Shown here: positions 48,431-57,548 of the stretch, one piece after another
How positions within the stretch are numbered: the first letter of the stretch is position 1
Layout of the letters: the number at the start of each line of letters is the position of its first letter
NCBI RefSeq assembly: GCF_010669145.1
Contig: NZ_CP048633.1
Location: forward strand, 60,647-124,646
Length of the DNA stretch: 64,000 nucleotides
DNA from: Rhizobium oryzihabitans
GTDB lineage: Bacteria > Pseudomonadota > Alphaproteobacteria > Rhizobiales > Rhizobiaceae
Direction: 5' to 3'
The notes under the pieces: model-generated
Database searches by the model: none
Seen by the model: the letters and a program-made list of their open reading frames with translations, nothing else
Told to the model about the DNA's origin: nothing
Position numbers and translations under genes: made by a program

Positions 48431-50108
48431 GTGTTGGTTTCCACGCAGAAGTGAGCCGGTTAGGCGCATAAGGGGGTGCGGATAAAAAGTTGGACTGTTT
48501 TAAATGCTCAGGCCGAGGCTCTTACGATATTCGACCGGGCTGAGTGATCCCAGTGATATTTTGATGCGCGTTTCATTGTACCATCGGATGTAGGCGTCCA
48601 CCTCTGCCACGAACTGCTCGATCGTGATGACCTTCCAGTCTCGTGGATAGAAGAGCTCGGTTTTCAACCGACCGAAGAACCCTTCGCACGCGGCGTTGTC
48701 TTGCGAGCAACCCTTTCGAGACATCGAGCGAACCAGTCTTGCTTCGCTGATACGGGTTAACCAGCCGGGCCATCGATAATGGGCTCCGCGATCAGAATGG
48801 ATGATTGGCCGTTCCTCGCCGTTGGCGACGGTTTCGATGGCTGCATCCAGCATGGTGTTGACGAGACCTGCATCCGGTTGGGTTCCGATGGACCAGCTGA
48901 TGACCATGCCGTCAAAGCAGTCGATGATGGGCGAAAGGTACACCTTGCCTGCTGGGATCTGGAACTCGGTGATGTCTGTCAGCCACTTCACGTTCGGCGC
49001 TTCTGCATGGAAGTCGCGATTGATCAGGTTCTCGGGCGCTGGACTGATCTCTCCCAGATAGGATCCAAACCGCCGTCGACGCGGCTTGGCAACGACCAAT
49101 TGCTCCTGCTTCATCAATCGCTGGACAACCTTTTCCGAGATTACCACGCTTTGTCTGGCCAGCGACGCCTGCAGTCGTCGATAACCGTAGCAACGACGGT
49201 TCGTTTCAAAGATCTCAGCTAGGCTGTGGCGGACGGCGGCATACTTGTCTGCCAGGCACATGCGGGCGCGATGGTAGAAGTAGGAGCTGCGGGCAATCCG
49301 AAGCTGGGCAAGCAGCTCTGGCAAGCGATAAACTTCCTTAAGGGCGTCAATCAGTTGGGTCTTCTCCCGATTACTCAGGATCTGCAGATCGACGCCCAGG
49401 TCTTTTTTTAGGAGTTCGTTGGCCTTCTTCAGGAGATCATGCTCGAGTTGTAACTGGCGGACATCACGCTGGAGGGCTTCAAGCTGTCGCTCGAGCTCTT
49501 CACGTTCAGGCAGCTTGGGGTTGGATTTGCGGCGTTTCATGGATGAGGGAGCCTCGTGACCGAGTAGCTGATCTTTCCAGCTGTACAATGTCGGCCTTGA
49601 GACGCCCAGTCGGTCAGCTACCTGTTGAGCGCTTTCATCTCCACTGCATAATCCGATGACCCCCGCTTGCCGGACCTCTTCGGAATAGCCAGGGTGCCAC
49701 GATCGACCGACCATCGATGTCCGCGCCTCCGGAAACGCCTCACGAACCCATGCGGTTAGAGTTCCTCGACCGGGATAGCCGAGCGCCCTCATCGTCGCAG
49801 AGATGCAACGATCATGGGTGCGAAAGTGCTCAAGTGCCGCCTGCCTCTGAGCCTCTGAATATTTTGGCGCTCGCGCTACCGGCTGAGTACGCAGGTCGAG
49901 ATGCTGTAGGTACTCGCGGTACCAGCCTCTCAGCGCATTCTTGGTGGGATATCCCAGCTGGCGAATGGTCGCGTTAAGCCGCTTGCCAAGCCGGATATAG
50001 AGCTCAACCGCTCGAAGTCTGTCTGCGTAGGAATACATGAACTACCTCCTTGGTGGTCCAAGTTTTCGTCCGCACCCCCACCGGCTCACTTCTGCGCGGA
50101 AACCAACA
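48431..50108 (-). mobile_element. IS3-family insertion sequence
   Basis: 1678 bp. Both ends start TGTTGGTTTCC and share CGCAGAAGTGAGCCGGT; the left end then has an 11-base insertion before GGGGGTGCGGA. No flanking duplication is evident. Its transposase-proximal 55 bp also occur alone at 19638-19692. Confidence 0.85.
48500..50038 (-). CDS. IS3-family transposase, single-frame
   Basis: 512 residues in one uninterrupted frame, unlike the two-frame layout of most IS3 elements. N-terminal helix-turn-helix units (SYADRLRAVELYIRLGKRLN; VADRLGVSRPTLYSWKDQLL), a leucine-rich coil (ELERQLEALQRDVRQLQLEH), and an integrase core with WLTDITEF (Asp), IIHSDRGAHY (Asp) and AACEGFFGRLKTE (Glu). RBS AAGGAGGTAGTT before ATG 50038. 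Confidence 0.94.
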   Translation of the reverse strand: MYSYADRLRAVELYIRLGKRLNATIRQLGYPTKNALRGWYREYLQHLDLRTQPVARAPKYSEAQRQAALEHFRTHDRCISATMRALGYPGRGTLTAWVREAFPEARTSMVGRSWHPGYSEEVRQAGVIGLCSGDESAQQVADRLGVSRPTLYSWKDQLLGHEAPSSMKRRKSNPKLPEREELERQLEALQRDVRQLQLEHDLLKKANELLKKDLGVDLQILSNREKTQLIDALKEVYRLPELLAQLRIARSSYFYHRARMCLADKYAAVRHSLAEIFETNRRCYGYRRLQASLARQSVVISEKVVQRLMKQEQLVVAKPRRRRFGSYLGEISPAPENLINRDFHAEAPNVKWLTDITEFQIPAGKVYLSPIIDCFDGMVISWSIGTQPDAGLVNTMLDAAIETVANGEERPIIHSDRGAHYRWPGWLTRISEARLVRSMSRKGCSQDNAACEGFFGRLKTELFYPRDWKVITIEQFVAEVDAYIRWYNETRIKISLGSLSPVEYRKSLGLSI

Positions 50109-50461
50109 CGTATGGTATCGAAAGCTTCTGGTCTTTGGCATTTGCCATTGCGGTTTTTGGAATGCTGGGAACGGCTGCCGTCATTGGCCAGATTTGTCTT
50201 GCGATCTTGGGCATCATGGCTGTCATCCCTGCGTCGGCTCTGGCAGCTATCCTTAGGATCATCTCATAGGCCTTGGCCATCCGCCGGTACCGGATCACCC
50301 CCCTCATTCTGAAACTTATCCGGTACGTAGTACTTTAGGGCGATACCACTAAATGCCGCTGGAAATGATCGTCACGATGAGCGACAATGCACTTGCTGTC
50401 CAGTACAGTAGCCTAAAAATTTGAGTATATACAGGAAATTCAATTATCCAGTGGAGCATAA
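50109..50461. other. Gap with a hydrophobic remnant
   Basis: About 350 bp between the IS3 end and the glycosyltransferase cluster. A plus-strand frame open from the IS edge to a TAG near 50268 encodes a hydrophobic stretch (TYGIESFWSLAFAIAVFGML; GQICLAILGIMAVIPASALA), perhaps the tail of a membrane protein cut by the IS. Base composition turns AT-rich at about 50.4 kb. Confidence 0.4.
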
Positions 50462-51322
50462 TTGATCAATATGAATGATGTAACGCTAATAATTCCGAGC
50501 TATAATTACGGAAACTACATCGAGGACGCAATAGATTCTGTCTTGGAACAGACTGAACAGCCTGAACGCATTTTCGTTATTGATGACTGCTCGACTGATT
50601 CTACAAGACGCGTATTACAGAGATATAGCAACAAAATTGAATTAATATACAACGATAAAAATCTAGGAATAGTAGAAAATTTTCGTAAGGCTGTAAATAT
50701 CTGCAGAACAGAGTTCATCGCTTTTGTTGGTGCGGACAATATTGCAAAAAGAAATTTTGTCTATGAGTTGAGGCGTGCCCTTGCTCGGAATCAAAGAGCC
50801 GCGGTTGCGTATTTTGATATGGAGATATTCGGTCCGAAAGCGGAGCAACTTGCAGCAAAAGTTGGAGCTACTTATATAAGCGATTCCGACCCGAAGCGCT
50901 TTTACTGGTCGTTTCCAGATCCAACGCCGGAAGCTCTTGCCAGATTAGAAACCGATAATTTCATGAACGGCTCGTCGATGTTCAGAAGGAGTGCCTATGA
51001 GGCGGTTGGTGGGTACAGGCAGACGCTTGGTCCGGAGGACGCTGACTTATTTTTAAGGATGGTTCGACACGGTTATGAGGTTGTCCGGGTACCGGAAGCG
51101 CTAATAATGTACAGGCAGCATTCCCTAGGTCAGGCAAACACAGCGTTGCTCACTCAAAAGATTATAGAAGACCAAAAGCAAGCGTTAGAAGCCGCATGGG
51201 CCGAAAACGAACATCTGCGCAAATGGGCTGCCTCGCTTCATGAGGCATTGGTGGACGCAAATAACTGGGCCCGTCACCTAGAGCTTCAATTACAAGATTC
51301 TGAAAAATCAGGTAACAATTAA
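50462..51322 (+). CDS. Glycosyltransferase family 2
   Basis: 286 residues. GT-A fold: VTLIIPSYNYGNYIEDAIDS, RIFVIDDCSTDSTRRVLQRY, FIAFVGADNIAKRNFVYELR (metal-binding Asp region), GSSMFRRSAYEAVGGYRQTL, GPEDADLFLRMVRHGYEV. C-terminal 50 residues are a charged helix. TTG 50462 has GGAG 6 bp upstream; ATG 50471 is the alternative. Lower GC than the stress genes to its left. Convergent with the next gene of the polysaccharide cluster. Confidence 0.9.
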   Translation: MINMNDVTLIIPSYNYGNYIEDAIDSVLEQTEQPERIFVIDDCSTDSTRRVLQRYSNKIELIYNDKNLGIVENFRKAVNICRTEFIAFVGADNIAKRNFVYELRRALARNQRAAVAYFDMEIFGPKAEQLAAKVGATYISDSDPKRFYWSFPDPTPEALARLETDNFMNGSSMFRRSAYEAVGGYRQTLGPEDADLFLRMVRHGYEVVRVPEALIMYRQHSLGQANTALLTQKIIEDQKQALEAAWAENEHLRKWAASLHEALVDANNWARHLELQLQDSEKSGNN

Positions 51323-51402
51323 TTTGCTCTCGGCAGCGTAGCACTTAGATAACAGTTCATGTCAAAGCGTACTAATTATAGCGAGGCGCCCAGAAGCGGC
51401 AA

Positions 51403-52296
51403 TTAGATCACGAACCTATGACGGCAATAGTTATCATTGTAAAACTCTGAAACTTTATGTTCAGGATCAATTTGAGCGGGCAGTTTACCAATCTTTTCTC
51501 GAGACCGAAAATTGGAGGCGGCTCTGGCAAATACCTCGTCAGATGCATACTTGTCACAGACGGCGAGCACCTCATTAAGCCTATCAGGGCGGGAATACTT
51601 ATAAGCCATCAATAAAGACGCTTCAATGGAGTAATACCTTTCCGCACTAGAGGGTTTCCAAGATCCATCAATATTCAGTCTTTTATCATGAAATACAACT
51701 GAAGATGGCTGAAATAAAACTCTCCTCCCTGCTAATCTCACTCTCCAAGAGAAGTCAACATCGTCGCAGTAAAGAAAAAATGTCTCTGAGTCGAACCCGT
51801 TTAGCTGCCGGAAGATCTCAGTTGAAATCAACGCACATGCAGTCGTCGCCCAGGGAGTATCGCCAGTTCTCGGATCATAATCTTTCGGATGCTCAATCGG
51901 TAGCTGGCGGGCTTCGGCCATCCCGCAATTGCTTTGGTCAAAAGCAGAAAGTAGCTCCAAAATGTAATTTCCCTGACCAACAACATCAGGATTTTGGATG
52001 AGTATGAAGCCCTCAGGTGCGCCGGCTGCCAGCCGGTTATGCCCTTCAGCTGACCCAAGGTTCTCACCGAAAATGACGTAGCGAAATCCACCATTCTCGT
52101 GGATACGTTCCATCTCTCTCACATCGTTTAGCGAGAGGCAGGGTTTGTCCGGAGAGCAATCACCGTAAACGACATCAACAGTAACATTCCGATGCTTTTG
52201 TAAAATGCGGGAAGCGTTGCTAACAGCTCGAAGAGCTTTTTTAATGTCGTCGGCTTCATTGTTGAACAAAACACTCTGTACTTGTATATGCGCCAT
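51403..52296 (-). CDS. Glycosyltransferase family 2, rhamnosyltransferase-like
   Basis: 297 residues. Reads VQSVLFNNEADDIKKALRAV, NLGSAEGHNRLAAGAPEGFI, LIQNPDVVGQGNYILELLSA, then TACALISTEIFRQLNGFDSE and FFLYCDDVDFSWRVRLAG, the pattern of WbbL-like sugar transferases. Last gene of a minus-strand run of four or five genes with short gaps (11 bp to the epimerase). Confidence 0.88.
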   Translation of the reverse strand: MAHIQVQSVLFNNEADDIKKALRAVSNASRILQKHRNVTVDVVYGDCSPDKPCLSLNDVREMERIHENGGFRYVIFGENLGSAEGHNRLAAGAPEGFILIQNPDVVGQGNYILELLSAFDQSNCGMAEARQLPIEHPKDYDPRTGDTPWATTACALISTEIFRQLNGFDSETFFLYCDDVDFSWRVRLAGRRVLFQPSSVVFHDKRLNIDGSWKPSSAERYYSIEASLLMAYKYSRPDRLNEVLAVCDKYASDEVFARAASNFRSREKIGKLPAQIDPEHKVSEFYNDNYCRHRFVI

Positions 52297-52307
52297 CTGT
52301 TGTCTTT

Positions 52308-53390
52308 CTACAGGTCAGCGGAGCTAGGGTTTTCAGAGAACAACCACTCACCCACCATAAAAACACCCTCCTGAAGGGATGTTTTTGGAACGTACCCTAG
52401 GTCAGCAGTTGTTTTGGATATGTTAGCAGTAGCAAATCGGACATCACCTTCTCTAAATTGCCCGGTTACGACTGGAGCTGGAGCTTTATGAAAATCCGCA
52501 ACAACACTTGCTACTTCTGCAATAGTCACAGACTTACCGCTACCAACATCGTATGTATTAATTCCCGGTATTTTTTGATTCAAAGCCCTGATGCAACAGT
52601 CCACCACATCGTCAATCCACACGAAATCGCGAGTTATCAGCCCATCTTCATAAAGGGGTATTGTTTCTGCTTTCCGGGCTATATGATGAAATATATTAAT
52701 TATACCGGTATACGGGTTGGAAGGAGACTGGCCGATACCATAGACGTTCTGAAATCTCAAAATGCATAGGGAAATATCGTTGGCCGCGCACCAAGCTTCC
52801 AAAATATGCTCTTGCGCCAGTTTCGTAGCGCCATAAACACTTGTAGGGTGAGGATGAACTTCTGGTGCAAAATGCGCTAAAGGAAAAGCAAATCTCCCAT
52901 CCCTACTCTTAAAATCCCATCGCATTTCGAGAAATTGCGAACGTGATCTAATTCCTGGGTAAAACGAAACTCCGTCCGCACTACGCCAAGCGCCTTCACC
53001 ATAAACTGCGCGACTTGAGGCAAGCAGAATGCTAAGAGGACGAACGTTACTACGCTTAAGTGCATCTACAAGCTCCGCCGTTCCAACAACGTTCACGGAG
53101 GCATGACGACTGCACTCAGACATCGACTGTGATGTGCCCGTTTCAGCCGCAAAATGTACAACAAAATCCGGCTGCAGGTCAGATATTACTTGATCCAGCA
53201 AATCTCCATTTCGCACGTCCCCAACAATCATTTGCGCATCTTCAGGAAAACGACGGCGCAGGACACCGTCTCCATGAACTTGCGGTAGCAAGTTATCCAC
53301 GGCGACGACGGTAACCCCACCTTGACCGGCTAATTCTTTTGCAAGAGAGGCGCCAATAAAGCCCGCGCCACCTGTAATCAAGACTCTCAA
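52308..53390 (-). CDS. NAD-dependent nucleotide-sugar epimerase/dehydratase
   Basis: 360 residues, extended SDR. GGAGFIGASLAKELAG (NAD site), VVHFAAETGTSQSMSECSRH, ILLASSRAVYGEG, and the catalytic SVYGATKLAQEH (Tyr-xxx-Lys). ILRFQNVYGIGQSPSNPYTG and TRDFVWIDDVVDC support a sugar-nucleotide substrate. Supplies an activated sugar to the flanking glycosyltransferases. Confidence 0.92.
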   Translation of the reverse strand: MRVLITGGAGFIGASLAKELAGQGGVTVVAVDNLLPQVHGDGVLRRRFPEDAQMIVGDVRNGDLLDQVISDLQPDFVVHFAAETGTSQSMSECSRHASVNVVGTAELVDALKRSNVRPLSILLASSRAVYGEGAWRSADGVSFYPGIRSRSQFLEMRWDFKSRDGRFAFPLAHFAPEVHPHPTSVYGATKLAQEHILEAWCAANDISLCILRFQNVYGIGQSPSNPYTGIINIFHHIARKAETIPLYEDGLITRDFVWIDDVVDCCIRALNQKIPGINTYDVGSGKSVTIAEVASVVADFHKAPAPVVTGQFREGDVRFATANISKTTADLGYVPKTSLQEGVFMVGEWLFSENPSSADL

Positions 53391-53404
53391 CGGGAACCTC
53401 GTAT

Positions 53405-54565
53405 CTATGATTGTTGTTTAGCATTTGTATGAGAACGGGACAGCTCTAACAGCTCTTCCTCGCAAACTAACCGCTGTTGCTCATTGAGAGTAGCTAGCGT
53501 TTTACCAGCTTGTGCATCAGCGACATCCACAATTTGACGAACGCTACCCTCGCTTGACACACTCTCCATGAAAACCCGCATAACGTGGTCTACACCCTCA
53601 ACAGTTACCGTTCTCAAATCCGGTGCAAAGTACCTTCCTTTGTTGAAGGAACCTACAATGAGCTCATAGGATGGAAAATAGGCGACAGCTCCAGAGAACT
53701 CTGCGGATATTTCCTCGCATGCGACCCTCAATGCAGATTTCGAATAGGTGTTTGATACGAGAACGTGCCTGTCCTCCGCCGTAGCAACCAATGGAACCGG
53801 TGATACTGTCAGAATAATGCGTGCCTTACAGTTCAGTGACTGAATCCGTTTAATTGATTCTCTTAGGTCACTTACGATATCGAGCACTCGGAAATTTACA
53901 AATTGGTGTCGCTCTGGGTTAAATTGACCTCCGGCAACACCTGGACAAACTGGGAATACCGTTCCGTCGAGCTTATCGTGCCATGCTTCCGTTAGACCAA
54001 GAGTAAAGACAAAGACGTCCAATTCCTGGAACATCCGTCGTACAGCCTTCAGGTGCCGTTCCCTATCAGCTTCCAATTCTTCTAGAGATGAAAATCCCCG
54101 GGGTTCTATAGTAGGACGCAACGGATCAACAAACCGCCCATTGGGAAGCCTCCACCACCCATCTAGAGGTCTCCGATCATCATAAGCGCGTTCAATTAAT
54201 TGGAGGAGTTGTCTGGTGGTGTAGATATTGGCATACCTTGCAGAATAAACCTGGTAATTGTATTTATTAAGCAACTCTGTATTGGCATAATGATGTCCTG
54301 GTTCCGTAACAAAGTAGTTATACCCATTTGTCCTGAGTCTCTTTGCAATATGTTGCGCAAAGCAGCTACCGGCCGTCGCCACTTTGTCGGTATAACCAAT
54401 TTTAAAGGGGAACGCAGCGATAGGATTAAGGTCGGAATAGGCCACTCCTGCTACCGAGTGGCTCCAGCGTGTGTATTGTGGAAGACTTTTGTAAGGATGC
54501 ATTTTTCTATCCAAAGCTGTTCCAACCAACAAACTTGCATCCGAACCTAGATTCAAGTGCGTCAA
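53405..54565 (-). CDS. GSCFA domain protein
   Basis: 386 residues. Carries the family motif KVATAGSCFAQHIAKRLRTN, then FVFTLGLTEAWHD and RIILTVSPVPLVAT, a SGNH/GDSL-like fold. GSCFA proteins sit in polysaccharide loci and probably act as acyl or other ester transferases or hydrolases on glycans. Its first 59 bp overlap the end of the upstream SGNH gene, so the two are coupled. Confidence 0.88.
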   Translation of the reverse strand: MTHLNLGSDASLLVGTALDRKMHPYKSLPQYTRWSHSVAGVAYSDLNPIAAFPFKIGYTDKVATAGSCFAQHIAKRLRTNGYNYFVTEPGHHYANTELLNKYNYQVYSARYANIYTTRQLLQLIERAYDDRRPLDGWWRLPNGRFVDPLRPTIEPRGFSSLEELEADRERHLKAVRRMFQELDVFVFTLGLTEAWHDKLDGTVFPVCPGVAGGQFNPERHQFVNFRVLDIVSDLRESIKRIQSLNCKARIILTVSPVPLVATAEDRHVLVSNTYSKSALRVACEEISAEFSGAVAYFPSYELIVGSFNKGRYFAPDLRTVTVEGVDHVMRVFMESVSSEGSVRQIVDVADAQAGKTLATLNEQQRLVCEEELLELSRSHTNAKQQS

Positions 54566-55319
54566 TAATTACGTTACCATACAAAGCGTTAGCATGCGTA
54601 CTATCCGGCCCGTAATGTTCTGGCTTCAGAAATCCCGATCCGTCGATTGCCGATGGAGGTACTTTCATATATTCTATTCCCAGTTCCGAGCACGTTTTCT
54701 GATACATATTGGATTGGACTTTCCAGAACTTGTACCTTTGAACGGGTGTCGACAGGGCGTCTAGTTGCTCTGGAGAATACAGCTTTTCAAAATAGTTTCC
54801 TATGTGATTTCGAACATATTCGTTATCACCATTGGCTGGGGGACACTCCACCTGCAGCATAGCAACCTGGGGCAAGGCTGCACGAAAAGCTTTTAGTGTA
54901 TTGAAAGTAGGTTGGATAAGTTGCAAAAATATATCCTCGATCATATCGAGGCTTAATAAGGTTGCATCATCCCTGAGAGGTAGATGCGGCTCTCCAGGAA
55001 GTACAACTTCCAACGGACCGTCATTATCTAACACTGTAAGCGCTAAATGATGTCCTCCTCCAAGCATTGTTACTAAAGAGATATTATCGTAGTTCCGAGA
55101 TAATATTTCAATGTTTTCCCTAAGCTGCATGTTGAGCTCGACAGAGCCAATTTCATCCGAGGTAAACTGGTAGCTTAGACCGTATTTCCACGCGTCAAAA
55201 AAAATCAAGTCAGTCCGTAATTGACTCGGATCGAACACGAGACGCTCTTGGGCTGCGGTGGCAACTGCAGCATAGTGGCTATCTCCGATCAACAATGTTG
55301 CGAACGATGGTTCTGACAT
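54507..55319 (-). CDS. SGNH-like hydrolase/acyltransferase
   Basis: 270 residues. N-terminal GDS block TLLIGDSHYAAVATAAQERL, middle LVTMLGGGHHLALTVLDND, C-terminal YGPDSTHANALYGNVIIDAL with an Asp-xx-His pair typical of SGNH enzymes. Overlaps the GSCFA gene by 59 bp. Possibly adds or removes acyl groups on the glycan made by this cluster. Family call is from motifs only. Confidence 0.72.
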   Translation of the reverse strand: MSEPSFATLLIGDSHYAAVATAAQERLVFDPSQLRTDLIFFDAWKYGLSYQFTSDEIGSVELNMQLRENIEILSRNYDNISLVTMLGGGHHLALTVLDNDGPLEVVLPGEPHLPLRDDATLLSLDMIEDIFLQLIQPTFNTLKAFRAALPQVAMLQVECPPANGDNEYVRNHIGNYFEKLYSPEQLDALSTPVQRYKFWKVQSNMYQKTCSELGIEYMKVPPSAIDGSGFLKPEHYGPDSTHANALYGNVIIDALESRFGCKFVGWNSFG

Positions 55320-55363
55320 AATTTCTCTCTATCACCACTTAGCCAGAAAGCGCGCTTCAAACT

Positions 55364-56659
55364 TCAGCTCTCATGTGATCTCAATGGACGCCCTTCCCAC
55401 TTACCATGGAGTAGGTAGTGAAAAACAGGCTCTATCCGATGAGACTGCACGTCACGATTCATTACATAATAGGCTTTCGCATTAAACGCTTTACACGGGC
55501 TGCGCAGCTCTCTGCTTCCGCAATCTAAAAAATGGGTTAAAGGGTCAACTCCACTTTGTGCAACATCTGAGTAGGTGGCTTGATACCAATCGGCGTCAAA
55601 CAAACCCGAATCTTCAATTATCGTTCGCCTAAGTAGCTTAGTTTTTTTATCGACGTAAAACTTTTTGTTTATGAGATTTTCCCACTTAGTTAAACGCGGC
55701 TCTTGTATCCCATCCGTATTAGGAGGAAGAACTGCCTCTTCTGCAATCTTAATTTTTTCAATTTCGTGATGTAAAGAATTGGCCCACCTTAAAAATTCGT
55801 CCCGTTTACTTGATATATTACGGATTGTTTTTATAGATCTCGACTCGAGAAGTACCGGCGTGCTATTAAGCCGATTTTGGATCACTTCGTGGTTCAAGAT
55901 CCATTCATCCTGGGAATGCATTTCTCTCGAACTTTCCGCAGCAATCCACCATCGATAGATGCATGTGATTTGATCGGATACGCCTACGCCAACATACGCC
56001 GCACACCTCATAATGTAATCCCAGTCTTCTGTAGTGGTAAGCGCTTCGTCAAAGCGAAGCCCGTGTTCAGCGAAAAGGTAGCGTGGAAATGCTATTGAAA
56101 CAGGCGGGGTTAAATTCGTTTCGAGATGCTGAATAAAATCAAAGTCAGGACCGTAATCATTATACATGCCGCTGATGGCACGTGCAGCTCGCTTGCCGTT
56201 AACAGTCGCCCATGTAAACTCCTGACGTAGGGCAACCGCTCGCAACAAAGCACCAGGTTTCCTAGCGGCGATTCCGGCAAATGTTTCCAACCAGTGGGCG
56301 AAAACGATGTCGTCATCATCTAATATCACGACGTATAGTCCGTTCGCGATTGAAAATCCGATATTTAATGGTGTTGTTCTCGTACCCCCTTCAACCCTCT
56401 CAAAACGGATCTTATTTCGGAAGTCGCTGGGTTGATTATCAATTAGATGCTTTATATGCCGAATCGCATCATCATCGGCATTGTGCGCGATTACTAGATG
56501 TTCGAAATCTAAATATGTCTGCGCAGAGAGGCAGAGAAAGACCTCTTGTAAGGTCTCTAGTCGCTTGCCCTGGGTTCGGGTGAGTACCGTGAAGGTCGGT
56601 CGGCTTTTGTGTTGGAGATCCGGTTGTCTTGCAGTCGTGTTGAATGAGAGTACATTCAT
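55364..56659 (-). CDS. Glycosyltransferase family 2 with C-terminal glycan-cluster repeats
   Basis: 431 residues from ATG 56659. GT-A part: TFTVLTRTQGKRLETLQEVF, YVVILDDDDIVFAHWLETFA, RFDEALTTTEDWDYIMRCAA. The C-terminal 75 residues hold DADWYQATYSDVAQSGVDPL and a second similar unit, repeats common in rhizobial glycosyltransferases. IS6 copy 2 starts 2 bp upstream of the ATG (at 56661), so the native promoter and perhaps the original start are gone. An in-frame GTG inside the IS end (56671) could also be used. Confidence 0.85.
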   Translation of the reverse strand: MNVLSFNTTARQPDLQHKSRPTFTVLTRTQGKRLETLQEVFLCLSAQTYLDFEHLVIAHNADDDAIRHIKHLIDNQPSDFRNKIRFERVEGGTRTTPLNIGFSIANGLYVVILDDDDIVFAHWLETFAGIAARKPGALLRAVALRQEFTWATVNGKRAARAISGMYNDYGPDFDFIQHLETNLTPPVSIAFPRYLFAEHGLRFDEALTTTEDWDYIMRCAAYVGVGVSDQITCIYRWWIAAESSREMHSQDEWILNHEVIQNRLNSTPVLLESRSIKTIRNISSKRDEFLRWANSLHHEIEKIKIAEEAVLPPNTDGIQEPRLTKWENLINKKFYVDKKTKLLRRTIIEDSGLFDADWYQATYSDVAQSGVDPLTHFLDCGSRELRSPCKAFNAKAYYVMNRDVQSHRIEPVFHYLLHGKWEGRPLRSHES

Positions 56660-56660
56660 C

Positions 56661-57465
56661 GGCGTTGTCACGTTGTTCGACTGAGGCCGGACGAAGCACT
56701 TTCAGTTAAACTCAGGCAGTTGCGCCGGTCACGGCCTTCCAGTGCGCCATGGCGCGGATCCGATGAATGTGGGTGGCGAGGGCGGAGTGTTTTTGATGCG
56801 ACGGGACGAAATGATTTCTAACCGCTGAAAACACGGGACAAATTGTTGCAGACTGCCGACGGATCGGAAGCCCTGCATCACTCGTTCTCGTTTTCGCAGC
56901 GGCAGATGGGAATTTTCCGCACGGTTGTTAAGGCCCTTGTGTGATCTATGTTCAATGGCCGGCATCACATCTCGCTTTGCCGCCCCGTATGAACGCAGTT
57001 TATCGGTGACAATCCTCTTTGGCGCGAGGCCTTGCTTCTTCAGCAGCCTGATCAGCAATCGCTTGGCAGCCTTGGTGTCTCGACGGGTCTGCACGATCTC
57101 GTCGAGAACATATCCGTCCTGGTCGACGGCTCGCCAAAGCCAATGCTTTCGCCCGCCGATCGTCACGACCACTTCGTCCAGATGCCAGATATCCTCTCGC
57201 GACGGCGTCTTTCTGCGCAGTCGCTTTGCGTAGGCCGCACCGAATTTCCGGCCCCAGCGCCGGATCGTTTCGTAGGACACGACAATGCCGCGCTCCAGCA
57301 GCATTTCTTCCACCAGCCGCAGGCTTAACGGGAACCGGAAATACAGCCAGACGGCATGGGCGATGATATGCGGTGGGAAACGGTGGTTCTTGTAGCTGAT
57401 GGTCGGCGTGCTCATCACGTCCGGTTATCCGTCAACCGTTAAGCCACGAACAACGTGACAACGCC
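56661..57465 (-). mobile_element. IS6-family element, copy 2
   Basis: 805 bp, same orientation as copy 1 and nearly identical, with the same 19-bp terminal repeats. Flanks CATTCATC and CTTTGCTC match neither each other nor those of copy 1. With copy 1 it brackets 43451-56660. Confidence 0.9.
56712..57418 (-). pseudogene. IS6-family transposase, copy 2, one-base frameshift
   Basis: Same protein as copy 1 through FRSVGSLQQFVP. It then shifts frame because GGG at 56835-56837 replaces the GGGG of copy 1 and ends in an unrelated tail at 56729. The DDE residues lie before the shift, so about 35 C-terminal residues are changed. The direct comparison with copy 1 makes this the clearest example of the one-base losses in this window. 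Confidence 0.9.
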
Positions 57466-57548
57466 CTTTGCTCCATTCCAAGTTATTGGAGTACATCGGA
57501 TCGCGAAGAAAAGGCCGTTACCGAACGAACTCACGATGAGAAGGGACA

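Noticed and set aside
42645..57465. Classical composite transposon formed by the two IS6 copies
   Set aside because: None of the four 8-bp flanks match, so no single insertion event is supported; described only as a bracketed segment.
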